Assembly: GCF_000698575.1 (NCBI RefSeq)
Contig: NZ_JFHD01000005.1
Coordinates: forward strand, 62,001-126,000
DNA: 64,000 bases
Source of the DNA: Caballeronia zhejiangensis
GTDB lineage: Bacteria; Pseudomonadota; Gammaproteobacteria; Burkholderiales; Burkholderiaceae
Direction: 5' to 3'
Both the position numbers and the translations under genes were made by a program. This document shows positions 1 to 8,704 of the stretch, piece by piece (position 1 is the first letter of the stretch; each line of letters starts with the position of its first letter). The notes under the pieces are model-generated. The model worked only from the letters and a program-made list of their open reading frames with translations, searched no databases and was not told where the DNA came from.

Positions 1-638
1 ATCAGCGGCAAGCCCTTGCGCTCGTGGCTGCTCGACGGAAACAGCAGCACGGTTTCATCCGGTTTGAAGCCGAACTGTTCGCGCAGACGCGCACGCGCAG
101 CGGCACCGACGGGCGAGAATCGCGCGCCGTCGACGGGCGGATAAAGCACGCGAATCTTGCGGATATCCACGCCATACAACGCGCGCAGCTCGTCGCTCAT
201 CATGTCCGAATGCGCGACGACCACGTTCGCGTGCGCGTATTGACGCCGCTCCAGTGCGATCTGCCGCGTGTCCGAGGGTTTCTCGCGCCGCCCGGTCGCG
301 CGCAGGAAGCCGAGATGGGTGCCGCCGCAAATGGCGATCTCGGAACCTTCCACGCGATTGCAGCCGATGAGCACGTCGACCTTCGCCTTCTTGCGCGCAC
401 GCTTGAGCGCCCACGAGAAATACGCGTCGCGCAGCTTGCCCGGCAGAAACGACACCTTGATGCGATGCGGCTCGATCAATCGGCTTTCGGGCAGCGACGT
501 GTCGATCTTGCGGGCGAAAAACGCGGGCTTGCGCTTGCCTTCGAAGCCCGCGGCGGCGAGGCCGCGCACGAGATCCATCGCGTAGCGTTCGAGTCCGCCG
601 GAATGCTTGAGCGCATTCGCCGAAATGCCGATCCGCAT
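1..638 (-). CDS. Glycosyltransferase family 4, partial (C-terminus outside the window)
   Basis: About 212 codons read leftwards from ATG at 638 and run off the window edge, so the C-terminal half is missing. The N-terminus (MRIGISANALKHSGGLERYA) has the GT-B opening with a GGLERYA acceptor-side loop. The last visible residues (LLFPSSSHERKGLPL) match the start of the GT4 nucleotide-sugar domain, where a KGL motif follows the first strand. The likely role is transfer of a sugar onto lipopolysaccharide core or another surface glycan at the inner face of the inner membrane, as in WaaG-like enzymes; the acceptor cannot be told from sequence. The start codon overlaps the dnaE stop by one base (TGATG), so translation is probably coupled. 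Family is fairly sure, substrate unknown. Confidence 0.85.
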   Translation of the reverse strand, partial: MRIGISANALKHSGGLERYAMDLVRGLAAAGFEGKRKPAFFARKIDTSLPESRLIEPHRIKVSFLPGKLRDAYFSWALKRARKKAKVDVLIGCNRVEGSEIAICGGTHLGFLRATGRREKPSDTRQIALERRQYAHANVVVAHSDMMSDELRALYGVDIRKIRVLYPPVDGARFSPVGAAARARLREQFGFKPDETVLLFPSSSHERKGLPL

Positions 639-3600
639 CAGTAGACGATTTCGATCGCGCTGCCCGCGAATTCGCCGCGCAGCGCCGTGATGAGATCGTC
701 GGTCGGCTTCACGCGCCACGCGTCGCCGAGGCGCACTTCGCCTTCGGCATGCTCGCTGCGATAGACGATGCTCACGTTCAGGCCGTTCGGAATCGGCGCG
801 CTTTGACGCTGGCGGCCGTTCTCCTTCACGGGCATGGGCGGCGGCGCTTCCTGCGCGCCCGCCGCATGCGCTTCGAGCACGCGGCGCAGGCGCAAGGCAT
901 CGGCGTTGCCGTTCATCTCGACCTTGACCGACTGCGCGTAGCGGCTGCGCGCGCGTTCGAGGTCCATCGCCGTATCGACGGTGAAACGGATGCCGCCCGT
1001 GAACGCGTCGTTGCGCGCCATGCCCTGCACGACGAGCAGCTCGTCTTCCTTGAAGAGCGCCTTGTTCGCTTCGAACTGCTCGTTGAAGACGGTGACTTCG
1101 CATTGGCCGCTGCCATCGTCGAGATTCACGATCAGCATCTTGCCGCGCTGGGTCATCTGCGTGCGCATGGCGGAGATCACGCCCGCGATGAGCTTGTCGC
1201 GCCCTTCCTTTAGCTCGCCGATCTTCTGGCGCACGAAGCGGCGCACTTCACCCTTGTAGGCATCGAACAGATGGCCCGACAGATAGAAGCCGAGCGCGGT
1301 CTTTTCTTCCTGCAGACGCTTCTTGTCGGACCACTCGGCTTCGTCGACATACTCGTGCTTCGCGAGCGGCGCGTCGCCCATGTCGAAGAGGCCGGCTTGC
1401 ATTGCGTTGGCGGCGGCCTGATCGGCGGCTTCCATCGCCATCGGGACGGAGGCGAGCAACTGCGCGCGATTCGCGTGAATCGAATCGAACGCGCCCGCGC
1501 GGATCAGCGCTTCCACCGTGCGCCGATTCACGACACGACGGTCGATGCGCTCGCAGAAGTCGAACAGATCGACGAACGGGCCGTCTTCGCGCGCACGCAG
1601 AATCTCTTCGATTGCGTTCTGGCCGCTGCCTTTCACCGCACCCAGGCCGTAGCGAATGGTTTTCGAGCGCTTGCCATCGGCTTCCGCGACCGGTTCGAAG
1701 CGATACGCCGACTGGTTGATATCGGGCGGCAAAACCGCCATGCCGTTCGCCAGGCAGTCTTCGAACAGGATCTTGACCTTGTCCGTGTCGTCCATGGCGA
1801 GCGACATGTTGGCGGCCATGAATTCCGCCGGATGATGCGCCTTCAGCCACGCCGTGTGATACGCGAGCAACGCATACGCCGCCGCGTGCGACTTGTTGAA
1901 GCCGTAGCCGGCGAACTTCTCCATCAGGTCGAAGGTCTCGTCCGCCTTCTCGCGCGTGAGGCCGTTCTTCGCCGCGCCTTCCGCGAAAATCTCGCGATGC
2001 TTGGCCATTTCCTCGGGCTTTTTCTTGCCCATCGCGCGACGCAGCAAGTCCGCGCCGCCGAGCGAGTAGCCGCCGATGATCTGCGCCATCTGCATCACCT
2101 GCTCCTGATAGACCATGATGCCGTAGGTCTCTTTCAGAACAGGTTCGACGCGCGGATCCGGATATTCGACGATCTCGCGCCCGTGCTTGCGCGCGCAGAA
2201 GCTCGGGATCAGGTCCATCGGGCCCGGCCGATACAACGCAACCAGCGCGATGATGTCCTCGAAGCGGTCCGGCTGCGCGTCCTTCAGCATGCCCTGCATG
2301 CCGCGGCTTTCCAGCTGGAACACGGCGACGGTGTTCGCTTTCTTCAATATCTGGAACGAGGCCGGATCGTCGAGCGGAACCTGCGCGAGGCTCCAGTCCT
2401 TCTTCGACGGATCGAGGCGGCGAATATAGCGCTCCGCCCAGTCCAGAATCGTCAGCGTGGTGAGGCCCAAAAAGTCGAACTTCACGAGGCCGACGGCTTC
2501 GACGTCGTCCTTGTCGTACTGACTGACGACGCCGCCGTCTTCGCCTTGCGTGTAGAGCGGGCAGAAGTCCGTGAGCTTGCCCGGCGCGATCAGCACGCCG
2601 CCCGCGTGCATGCCGACGTTACGCGTCAACCCTTCAACGCGCTGCGCGAGTTCGAGCAGTTGATGCACTTCGTCTTCGGAATCGAAGCGTTCCTGAAGCG
2701 TGGGCTCTTCCTTCATCGCGTCCGCGATGGTCACGTGCTTGCCCGGCTTGAACGGAATCAGCTTCGCGACGCCGTCGGTGAACATGTAGCCGAGATCGAG
2801 CACGCGGCCGATGTCGCGCACCGCCGCCTTCGCCGCCATCGTGCCGAAGGTCGCGATCTGCGACACGGCATCCGCGCCGTACTTGCCCTTCACGTACTGA
2901 ATGACGCGGTCGCGCCCTTCCTGACAGAAGTCGATGTCGAAGTCGGGCATCGACACGCGTTCCGGGTTCAGGAAGCGCTCGAACAGCAGGTTGTAGCGCA
3001 GCGGATCGAGATCGGTGATGCCGAGCGCGTACGCGACGAGCGAACCCGCGCCCGAGCCCCGCCCCGGACCGACTGGCACGCCATTGTTCTTCGCCCACAT
3101 GATGAAGTCGGCGACGATCAGGAAGTAGCCCGGAAAGCCCATCTTGATGATCGTGCCGCATTCGAAATCGAGGCGCGCGTAGTACGTTTCGCGCTGCGCG
3201 CTGCGTTCGGCTTCATCGGGATAAAGCTGTTGCAGACGGACTTCGAGGCCTTCCTTCGACAACTGCACGAGGTAGTCGTCGAGCGACATGCCGTCGGGCG
3301 TCGGGAACAGCGGCAGCTTCGGCTTGCCGAGTTCGAGCGTCAGATTGCAGCGCTTCGCGATCTCGACAGTGTTCGCGAGCGCCGACGGAATGTCCGCGAA
3401 AAGCGCGCACATCTCGTCCTGCGTGCGGAAATACTGGTCCTGCGTGAAGCGCTTCTGCCGACGCGGATTCGCGAGGATATCGCCTTCGGAGATGCACACG
3501 CGCGCTTCGTGCGCGGTGAAGTCGTCGGGCGTCATGAACTGCATCGGATGCGTCGCGACGACCGGCAACTTCAGCTTCGCCGCGAGCTTGACCGCTTCCT

Positions 3601-4150
3601 GCACGTAAGCCTGCTCGCCCGGCTGACCGGCGCGCTGCAGTTCGATGTAGAACGCGTTCGGAAAGAGCTTCGTCCAGCGCTCGGCGTTGCGTTGCGCGGA
3701 TTGCACGTTGCCCGCCGCGAGCGCCATGCCGATATCTCCGCCCTGCGCGCCCGAAAGCGCGAGCAGTCCCGTTGCGAGCCCTTCTTCGAGCCATTCGACC
3801 ATCACCTCGGCGCGGCCGCGATACTGGTTCGTGAGCCACGCGCGGCTCAACAGCTCGCACAGGTTGAGGTAGCCCTGTTTGTCGCGAACGAGTAACAGGA
3901 GGCGCGAAGGCTTGTCGCGATCGGCGGGATTGGTAATCCAGACGTCGCAACCGGCGATGGGCTTCACGCCCATGCCGCGCGCTTCCTTATAGAAGCGCAC
4001 GAGACCGAATGCGTTGCCGAGATCGGTCAGCGCGAGCGCGCCTTGCCCGTCTTTTGCGGCAGCCTTGACGACGTCGTCCAGCCGCACGATGCCGTCGGCG
4101 ATCGAGAATTCGGAGTGGACGCGGAGATGAACGAAGCGGGGATCTGACAT
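638..4150 (-). CDS. dnaE: DNA polymerase III alpha subunit
   Basis: Catalytic subunit of the replicative polymerase (DnaE1 type), 1170 residues, the normal length. The N-terminal PHP domain begins at once (HLRVHSEFS, residues 8-16). The polymerase core has the GPGRGSGAGS loop near residue 363, the catalytic pair in PDFDIDF near 400-403 and the third aspartate in VKFDFLGL near 557. A helix-hairpin-helix region and an OB fold (around 985-1060) follow. I chose ATG 4150 because the protein then starts right at the PHP domain; the frame stays open upstream but that sequence is unlike DnaE. No clear Shine-Dalgarno is visible. It is divergent from trhO and overlaps the downstream glycosyltransferase gene by one base. 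Confidence 0.97.
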   Translation of the reverse strand: MSDPRFVHLRVHSEFSIADGIVRLDDVVKAAAKDGQGALALTDLGNAFGLVRFYKEARGMGVKPIAGCDVWITNPADRDKPSRLLLLVRDKQGYLNLCELLSRAWLTNQYRGRAEVMVEWLEEGLATGLLALSGAQGGDIGMALAAGNVQSAQRNAERWTKLFPNAFYIELQRAGQPGEQAYVQEAVKLAAKLKLPVVATHPMQFMTPDDFTAHEARVCISEGDILANPRRQKRFTQDQYFRTQDEMCALFADIPSALANTVEIAKRCNLTLELGKPKLPLFPTPDGMSLDDYLVQLSKEGLEVRLQQLYPDEAERSAQRETYYARLDFECGTIIKMGFPGYFLIVADFIMWAKNNGVPVGPGRGSGAGSLVAYALGITDLDPLRYNLLFERFLNPERVSMPDFDIDFCQEGRDRVIQYVKGKYGADAVSQIATFGTMAAKAAVRDIGRVLDLGYMFTDGVAKLIPFKPGKHVTIADAMKEEPTLQERFDSEDEVHQLLELAQRVEGLTRNVGMHAGGVLIAPGKLTDFCPLYTQGEDGGVVSQYDKDDVEAVGLVKFDFLGLTTLTILDWAERYIRRLDPSKKDWSLAQVPLDDPASFQILKKANTVAVFQLESRGMQGMLKDAQPDRFEDIIALVALYRPGPMDLIPSFCARKHGREIVEYPDPRVEPVLKETYGIMVYQEQVMQMAQIIGGYSLGGADLLRRAMGKKKPEEMAKHREIFAEGAAKNGLTREKADETFDLMEKFAGYGFNKSHAAAYALLAYHTAWLKAHHPAEFMAANMSLAMDDTDKVKILFEDCLANGMAVLPPDINQSAYRFEPVAEADGKRSKTIRYGLGAVKGSGQNAIEEILRAREDGPFVDLFDFCERIDRRVVNRRTVEALIRAGAFDSIHANRAQLLASVPMAMEAADQAAANAMQAGLFDMGDAPLAKHEYVDEAEWSDKKRLQEEKTALGFYLSGHLFDAYKGEVRRFVRQKIGELKEGRDKLIAGVISAMRTQMTQRGKMLIVNLDDGSGQCEVTVFNEQFEANKALFKEDELLVVQGMARNDAFTGGIRFTVDTAMDLERARSRYAQSVKVEMNGNADALRLRRVLEAHAAGAQEAPPPMPVKENGRQRQSAPIPNGLNVSIVYRSEHAEGEVRLGDAWRVKPTDDLITALRGEFAGSAIEIVY

Positions 4151-4375
4151 GGCGGTATTGTACATGCGGGCCATCGGCTGAACCGGCGCCGAAGGGCGCG
4201 TTAGCCGAACGGATAAGGCCCGCGCCGCGCCCGGAATTGCGCGTGCGCAAGGCTTCGCGACGCGACAGCGGGAATCCGGCGAAGATGCGCGCCGTTTGCG
4301 GGATAATACGTGTTTTGCGCGCGATTTTCGCCCGCACTTTTTACCCGTCACAGCCGTTTTGCGCGTCATCCGATC

Positions 4376-5239
4376 ATGAGCATCCTGAATCTCTCCGCCT
4401 ATAAATTCGTCACCATCGAAGACGGCCCCGCGTGGCGGCCGCTCGTCACCGAACGCTGCAACGCGCTCGGTCTGAAGGGCACGATTCTGCTGGCGCCGGA
4501 GGGCATCAATCTGTTCATCGCTGGGCCGGTCGCCGAGGTCCGCGAGTTCATCGACTACATCCGCACGGACGCGCTCTTCGGCGGCCGCTTCGCCGATCTG
4601 CAATTCAAGGAAAGCCTTTCCGCGAAGCAGCCGTTTCGCCGCATGCTGGTGAAGCTCAAGCGCGAAATCATCACGATGAAGAAGCCCGCGATCAGGCCGG
4701 AACTCGGCCGCGCGCCGTCCGTCGACGCGCCCACGCTCAAAGCCTGGCTCGACCGCGGCCACGACGACGAAGGCCGTCCTGTCGTGATGCTCGACACGCG
4801 CAACGCATTCGAGGTCGATGTCGGCACGTTCGACAACGCGCTCGACTACCGAATCACGAAGTTCAGCGAGTTTCCTGAAGTGATCGAGCAGAATCGGGCG
4901 GATCTGGACGGCAAGACGGTCGTGTCGTTCTGCACCGGCGGGATTCGCTGCGAGAAAGCCGCGATTCACATGAAGGAAGTGGGCATCGAGCATGTTTATC
5001 AGCTTGAAGGCGGCATTCTGAAGTATTTCGAGGAAGTCGGCGGCGCGCACTACAACGGCGAGTGCTTCGTGTTCGATTACCGCACGGCGCTCGATCCGAA
5101 CCTGCAGCCGACCGCAACCGCACAATGTTTCGGCTGCCGCGCGGTGGTGTCGGTCGAAGATCAGCAGTCGCCGTTCTACAAGCCGGGCGAGACGTGCCCG
5201 GCTTGCCATCCCGACGCGAAGGTCGGCGCCGCCGCGTAA
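4376..5239 (+). CDS. trhO: tRNA uridine(34) hydroxylase, rhodanese family
   Basis: 287-residue member of the YceA/TrhO family. The family uses molecular oxygen to hydroxylate U34 of tRNAs as a step towards 5-carboxymethoxyuridine at the wobble position. An N-terminal ferredoxin-like domain (about 1-100) is followed by a rhodanese domain whose loop SFCTGGIRC carries the catalytic Cys186 and a second Cys192. The C-terminal tail has CFGC and CPAC pairs that look like a small metal site. ATG 4376 gives the usual [11 protein letters not shown] start; an in-frame ATG at 4310 would add 22 atypical residues. The stop overlaps the gluQ start (TAATG), which suggests a tRNA-modification operon. Confidence 0.93.
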   Translation: MSILNLSAYKFVTIEDGPAWRPLVTERCNALGLKGTILLAPEGINLFIAGPVAEVREFIDYIRTDALFGGRFADLQFKESLSAKQPFRRMLVKLKREIITMKKPAIRPELGRAPSVDAPTLKAWLDRGHDDEGRPVVMLDTRNAFEVDVGTFDNALDYRITKFSEFPEVIEQNRADLDGKTVVSFCTGGIRCEKAAIHMKEVGIEHVYQLEGGILKYFEEVGGAHYNGECFVFDYRTALDPNLQPTATAQCFGCRAVVSVEDQQSPFYKPGETCPACHPDAKVGAAA

Positions 5240-6108
5240 TGATTTATCGGGGACGATTTGCGCCCTCACCCACCGGCCCGCTGCATGCGGGCTCGCTCGT
5301 CAGCGCGCTCGCGAGTTTTCTCGATGCGCGCGCGCACGGCGGACGCTGGATCGTGCGCGTCGAAGATGTCGACGCACCGCGCACGGTTCCCGGCGCCGCC
5401 GATGAAATCCTCGCGACGCTCGAACACTTCGGCATGCACTCGGACGAGCCGCCCGTCTGGCAGAGCGCGCGCGGCGACGCGTATCGCGCCGCGTTCGAGC
5501 GTCTTCAGGCGACGGGTCTCATCTATCCGTGTGGTTGCACGCGCCGCGAAATCGCCGACTCGCTGGTGAACGCCCACGCGCGCCATGCGACGCTCGCCTA
5601 TCCGGGAACGTGCCGCACCGGCCTGCACGGCAAGCCCGCGCGCGCGTGGCGGCTGCGCGTGCCGGACGGCGACGCGGCAGTCGTCAGGTTCGTCGATCGC
5701 TGGCAAGGCGCGCAGACGCAGGATCTCGCGACCGAAGTCGGCGATTTCGCGCTGAAACGCGCCGATGGACTGTGGGCCTATCAGCTCGCGGTCGTCGTCG
5801 ACGATGCCGATGCCGGCATCACCCACGTCGTGCGCGGCGCCGACCTGCTCGATTCGACCGCGCGGCAAATCTACTTGCAGCAGTGCCTTGGCGTGCCGAC
5901 GCCGGAATACCTGCATGTGCCTGTGGTCAACAACGGCATCGGCGAAAAGCTGAGCAAGCAGACGGGCGCGGCGCCGCTCGATCGCAACGCGCCGCTCGAT
6001 GAGCTCGTCGAAGCGGCGCGGCATCTGGGCATCGAAGCGCCGGCCGCATCGCTGGAAACGTTCTACAGCGCCGCAACGGCGGAATGGGCGAAGCGTTTCG
6101 CGCGCTAG
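5239..6108 (+). CDS. gluQ: Glutamyl-Q tRNA(Asp) synthetase
   Basis: 289 residues. It is a truncated relative of glutamyl-tRNA synthetase that attaches glutamate to queuosine at position 34 of tRNA(Asp); it lacks the anticodon-binding domain, which explains its short length. The HIGH-type motif is HAGS (16-19) after PSPTGPL, and the KMSKS-type motif is EKLSKQ near 236. The zinc-knuckle region has CGC at about 99-101 and a later YPGTC. ATG 5239 overlaps the trhO stop by one base, and the two enzymes both act on tRNA wobble nucleosides. A strong terminator follows. Confidence 0.95.
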   Translation: MIYRGRFAPSPTGPLHAGSLVSALASFLDARAHGGRWIVRVEDVDAPRTVPGAADEILATLEHFGMHSDEPPVWQSARGDAYRAAFERLQATGLIYPCGCTRREIADSLVNAHARHATLAYPGTCRTGLHGKPARAWRLRVPDGDAAVVRFVDRWQGAQTQDLATEVGDFALKRADGLWAYQLAVVVDDADAGITHVVRGADLLDSTARQIYLQQCLGVPTPEYLHVPVVNNGIGEKLSKQTGAAPLDRNAPLDELVEAARHLGIEAPAASLETFYSAATAEWAKRFAR

Positions 6109-6112
6109 ACGC

Positions 6113-6142
6113 AAAAAAGGCAGCCGCGCGGGCCGCCTTTTT
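6113..6142. terminator. Bidirectional terminator between gluQ and rhlE
   Basis: A run of A, a 12-bp stem with one mismatch (AAAAAGGCAGCC paired with GGCCGCCTTTTT), a six-base loop and a run of T. The symmetry suits termination of both converging genes. Confidence 0.85.
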
Positions 6143-6163
6143 CGATTCGAAGCGCAACGAAAA

Positions 6164-7645
6164 TCACGACTTGCGCGGCATGCCCAGACCGCCGAGCAAC
6201 GCCGCGAGCGGCTGCTTCGGCGCGCTCTTGCGCTCGGGCTCGACCGTTTCTTCCTGACGCTTCATCGCCGAGGGCGACGGCTCGTACGGCTTTAGGAAAA
6301 ATTCGTCGATGGGCTGCTGACGGCCGCGCGGGCGATCGTGCGTGCCCGTCGTGCGGCGGCGCGGACCCGACTCGTCGCGCGGCGAATGCCGATGCTCCGT
6401 GCGCTCCGGTCGACCGAATCGCTCGTCACGACGCGGCGCCGATGCGTCGCGGCGCGCGCGAATCGTCACTTCGAGCGGCTCGACCTGGAGCGGACGCTTG
6501 ATCAGCTTCTCGATGTCGGCGAGCTGCTTGCGCTCGTTCGCGCTGCACAGCGACAGCGCATCGCCCGATGCGCCCGCGCGCCCGGTCCGGCCGATGCGGT
6601 GCACGTAATCTTCCGCGTTGAACGGCAGATCGAAGTTGATGACCGCCGGCAATTCGGCGATATCGAGACCGCGCGCGGCGACGTCGGTGGCGACGAGCGC
6701 CTCGATCTCGCCGCGCTTGAACGCATCGAGCGCCTGCATGCGTTCGCTTTGCGAGCGGTCGCCGTGAATCGCCGTCGCGACGATGCCGTCCTTCTCCAGC
6801 ACGCGCGCGAGGCGGCTCGCGCCGATCTTGCTATTGCAGAAAACGATCACCTGCTTCAGTTCGCGCTCGCGGATGAGCTGCGCGACCGCGCCGGATTTGT
6901 CGCTCTCGTGCACTTCGTAGACGATCTGGCGCACATTCGCATTCGTCGAATTGCTGCGCGCGACTTCGATCGTCTGCGGATTGCGCAGATACGTGGACGC
7001 GAGCTTCTTGATTTCCGGCGAGAACGTCGCCGAGAACAGCAGCGTCTGACGTTCCTTCGGCAGCAGATTCAGGATGCGCTGGAGATCGGGCAGAAAGCCC
7101 ATGTCCAGCATGCGATCGGCTTCGTCGAGCACGAGCATCTGAACCTGACCGAGATTCACCGTCTTCTGCTGAACGTGATCGAGCAGACGGCCCGGCGTCG
7201 CGATCAGGATCTCGACGCCACGGCGCAACGCGTCGGACTGCGGATTCATGTCGACGCCGCCGAACACGACCGTGCTGCGCAGCGGCGTGTGCTTCGAGTA
7301 CGTCTGCACGTTGGCGGCGACCTGGTCAGCGAGCTCGCGCGTCGGCGTGAGCATCAGCGCGCGCACCGGATGACGCGCGGGCGAGGCACTCGTGTTCGCG
7401 CTCGGCAAGAGCCGCTGGATGATCGGCAGCGAGAAACTCGCGGTCTTGCCGGTGCCGGTCTGCGCGGCGCCCATGACGTCGCGGCCCGCGAGGACGACGG
7501 GAATGGCCTGCGCCTGAATCGGCGTGGGCGTCGTGTAGCCGGACTCGCGCACCGCTTTCAGGATGTCGGCGGACAAACCGAACTGGTCGAACGTCGGCGC
7601 TGCGGCCGGTGCGGTGGACGTGTTCGTGGCGACGGAATCGGACAT
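6164..7645 (-). CDS. rhlE: DEAD-box ATP-dependent RNA helicase, RhlE type
   Basis: 493 residues with the full helicase motif set in order: Q-motif (PTPIQAQAIP) near 40, Walker A AQTGTGKT near 60, PTRELA near 117, DEAD within VLDEADRMLDMGF near 175, SAT near 206, and HRIGRTGRAG near 350. A basic Arg-rich tail (about 375-493) should add RNA affinity. Such helicases unwind short duplexes in rRNA and mRNA during ribosome assembly and decay. The RhlE subgroup is my best reading from core spacing and tail; DbpA or DeaD are less likely because their C-terminal RNA-binding domains are absent. No Shine-Dalgarno precedes ATG 7645, and 465 bases without a gene lie upstream. Confidence 0.9.
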   Translation of the reverse strand: MSDSVATNTSTAPAAAPTFDQFGLSADILKAVRESGYTTPTPIQAQAIPVVLAGRDVMGAAQTGTGKTASFSLPIIQRLLPSANTSASPARHPVRALMLTPTRELADQVAANVQTYSKHTPLRSTVVFGGVDMNPQSDALRRGVEILIATPGRLLDHVQQKTVNLGQVQMLVLDEADRMLDMGFLPDLQRILNLLPKERQTLLFSATFSPEIKKLASTYLRNPQTIEVARSNSTNANVRQIVYEVHESDKSGAVAQLIRERELKQVIVFCNSKIGASRLARVLEKDGIVATAIHGDRSQSERMQALDAFKRGEIEALVATDVAARGLDIAELPAVINFDLPFNAEDYVHRIGRTGRAGASGDALSLCSANERKQLADIEKLIKRPLQVEPLEVTIRARRDASAPRRDERFGRPERTEHRHSPRDESGPRRRTTGTHDRPRGRQQPIDEFFLKPYEPSPSAMKRQEETVEPERKSAPKQPLAALLGGLGMPRKS

Positions 7646-8110
7646 GGTGACTATATTGGCTTTCGCTAAAATGCCGCACGATGCGGCGCGCGTAAAAAAC
7701 TCGGTCGGTTGTTTCGGTCGATCGTCGCGATCGGTTGCTTACGCGGATGGTTTCGTTGGTGCACGCGGCGCGTCGGTCAAGCGCAAGGTGCGCGCGCTGG
7801 ACGGGGCGGCCGGTCAATCGAGCATCACGCCCCGCTCATTGCTCTGTTTCGATCCGCGTGCCGGCGTTCCGATGGAACACGGCTTCGATGACGCCTTCAA
7901 GGCACGCGGCATCGCGCGATCTGTCTTCCAAAGCGGCCGGGCGCTCGACGCCCATGTGCCCGCTCAAGCGGCATCGAACGGCGATGCCGGAAATTCTGGA
8001 CTCGATCCGGCCGCGATTTTTACAGCCGGAAAGCCGCACATTGTAGCACCGCGCGCCGAGGCGCTCCGGCGGCGCGAGAGCGCACCCGGAGCGTACAGCA
8101 AGCGGCGCGC
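7646..8110. other. Gene-free stretch upstream of rhlE
   Basis: 465 bases. Short open frames exist on both strands, but none has a plausible ribosome binding site, codon pattern or recognisable motif. The stretch must hold the rhlE promoter and leader. A GCGCTCCGG / CCGGAGCG hairpin near 8061-8093 could mark the 3' end of the MliC-like transcript, but it has no T tract. Confidence 0.5.
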
Positions 8111-8467
8111 CTATTTCTTGCGCGCCTCGCAATCGGCGAGCAGCGGCGGCGAATCTTTCGCGGCCATCTCATCGTAGAGATTCGCCTGCGGGCCCTTGGT
8201 CCACCACGTATATTGATCGGCGACGTATTTCGCGCCCGATCCCGCGATCACGTTGACGAACAGGAGCTTACGTCCGTCGACGGTCAACGCCGCGAAGCTC
8301 TGATGGTTGCGCGTGTTCGTGTATTGAACGGACACGCTTTTGCCGTCCTTGCAGTCGTAGCGCGTGGTCTGCGTCGACGCGGTCTGGATCTGCGGCACGG
8401 TGAGCGGCATGGCGAGCGCCGCCTGGGCGCCGAGCAACGCGAGCATGATCGCAATCGGTTTTTTCAT
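8111..8467 (-). CDS. MliC/PliC-like periplasmic lysozyme-inhibitor-type protein
   Basis: 118 residues. A signal peptide (MKKPIAIMLALLGAQAALA, residues 1-19) precedes a small domain with the MliC pattern: an early RYDCKDG cysteine, a central SGAKYVADQYTWWTKG segment and a late ADCE cysteine that could form the usual disulfide. MliC/PliC proteins inhibit C-type lysozymes in the periplasm. There is no lipobox, so this would be the soluble form. ATG 8467 is preferred; a GTG four codons upstream (8479) is the alternative. It lies downstream of purT and a small lipoprotein on the same strand. The fold assignment comes from the motif only; inhibition is an inference. Confidence 0.75.
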   Translation of the reverse strand: MKKPIAIMLALLGAQAALAMPLTVPQIQTASTQTTRYDCKDGKSVSVQYTNTRNHQSFAALTVDGRKLLFVNVIAGSGAKYVADQYTWWTKGPQANLYDEMAAKDSPPLLADCEARKK

Positions 8468-8504
8468 CGTTCGATTCACTTGTGTTTAGTGCGCGAGGCA
8501 GCGC

Positions 8505-8675
8505 TCAAGGGTCGATGACTTCCGCGCATGCGTCGGTCGGCGCGGCAGCGACATGCCCGACCACCGGCACGATTTTCAGTCCCGCCGACGCGATCCGGCA
8601 CGGCGCCGCCGCAAGTCCGCAGCCCGAAAGCGCCACGCAGACCACGACGAGCGCGGACATCGGTTTCCATTTCAA
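8505..8675 (-). CDS. Small lipoprotein, DUF6726-like
   Basis: 56 residues with a hydrophobic leader and lipobox LSGC at 16-19, then a short Ala/Val-rich mature part holding GLAAAPCRIAS and DACAEVID. Small lipoproteins with this ending are widespread in Burkholderia and I recall them as DUF6726; function unknown. The start I prefer is TTG 8675, because GGGAG sits seven bases upstream; ATG 8660 would shorten the leader to 11 residues before the lipobox. It begins 29 bases after the purT stop on the same strand and may be co-transcribed. Confidence 0.7.
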   Translation of the reverse strand: MKWKPMSALVVVCVALSGCGLAAAPCRIASAGLKIVPVVGHVAAAPTDACAEVIDP

Positions 8676-8704
8676 TTGCTCGCTCCCGCCGGCGCGCGCG
8701 CCGG

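Noticed and set aside
1271-3895. Long open frame of 874 codons antisense to dnaE
   Set aside because: It is the complement of a well-conserved gene, rich in Arg, Ala, Val and Leu without motifs, which is normal for high-GC DNA.
7563-8177. Open frame of 204 codons crossing the rhlE start
   Set aside because: It overlaps the helicase gene, has no ribosome binding site and shows no domain.
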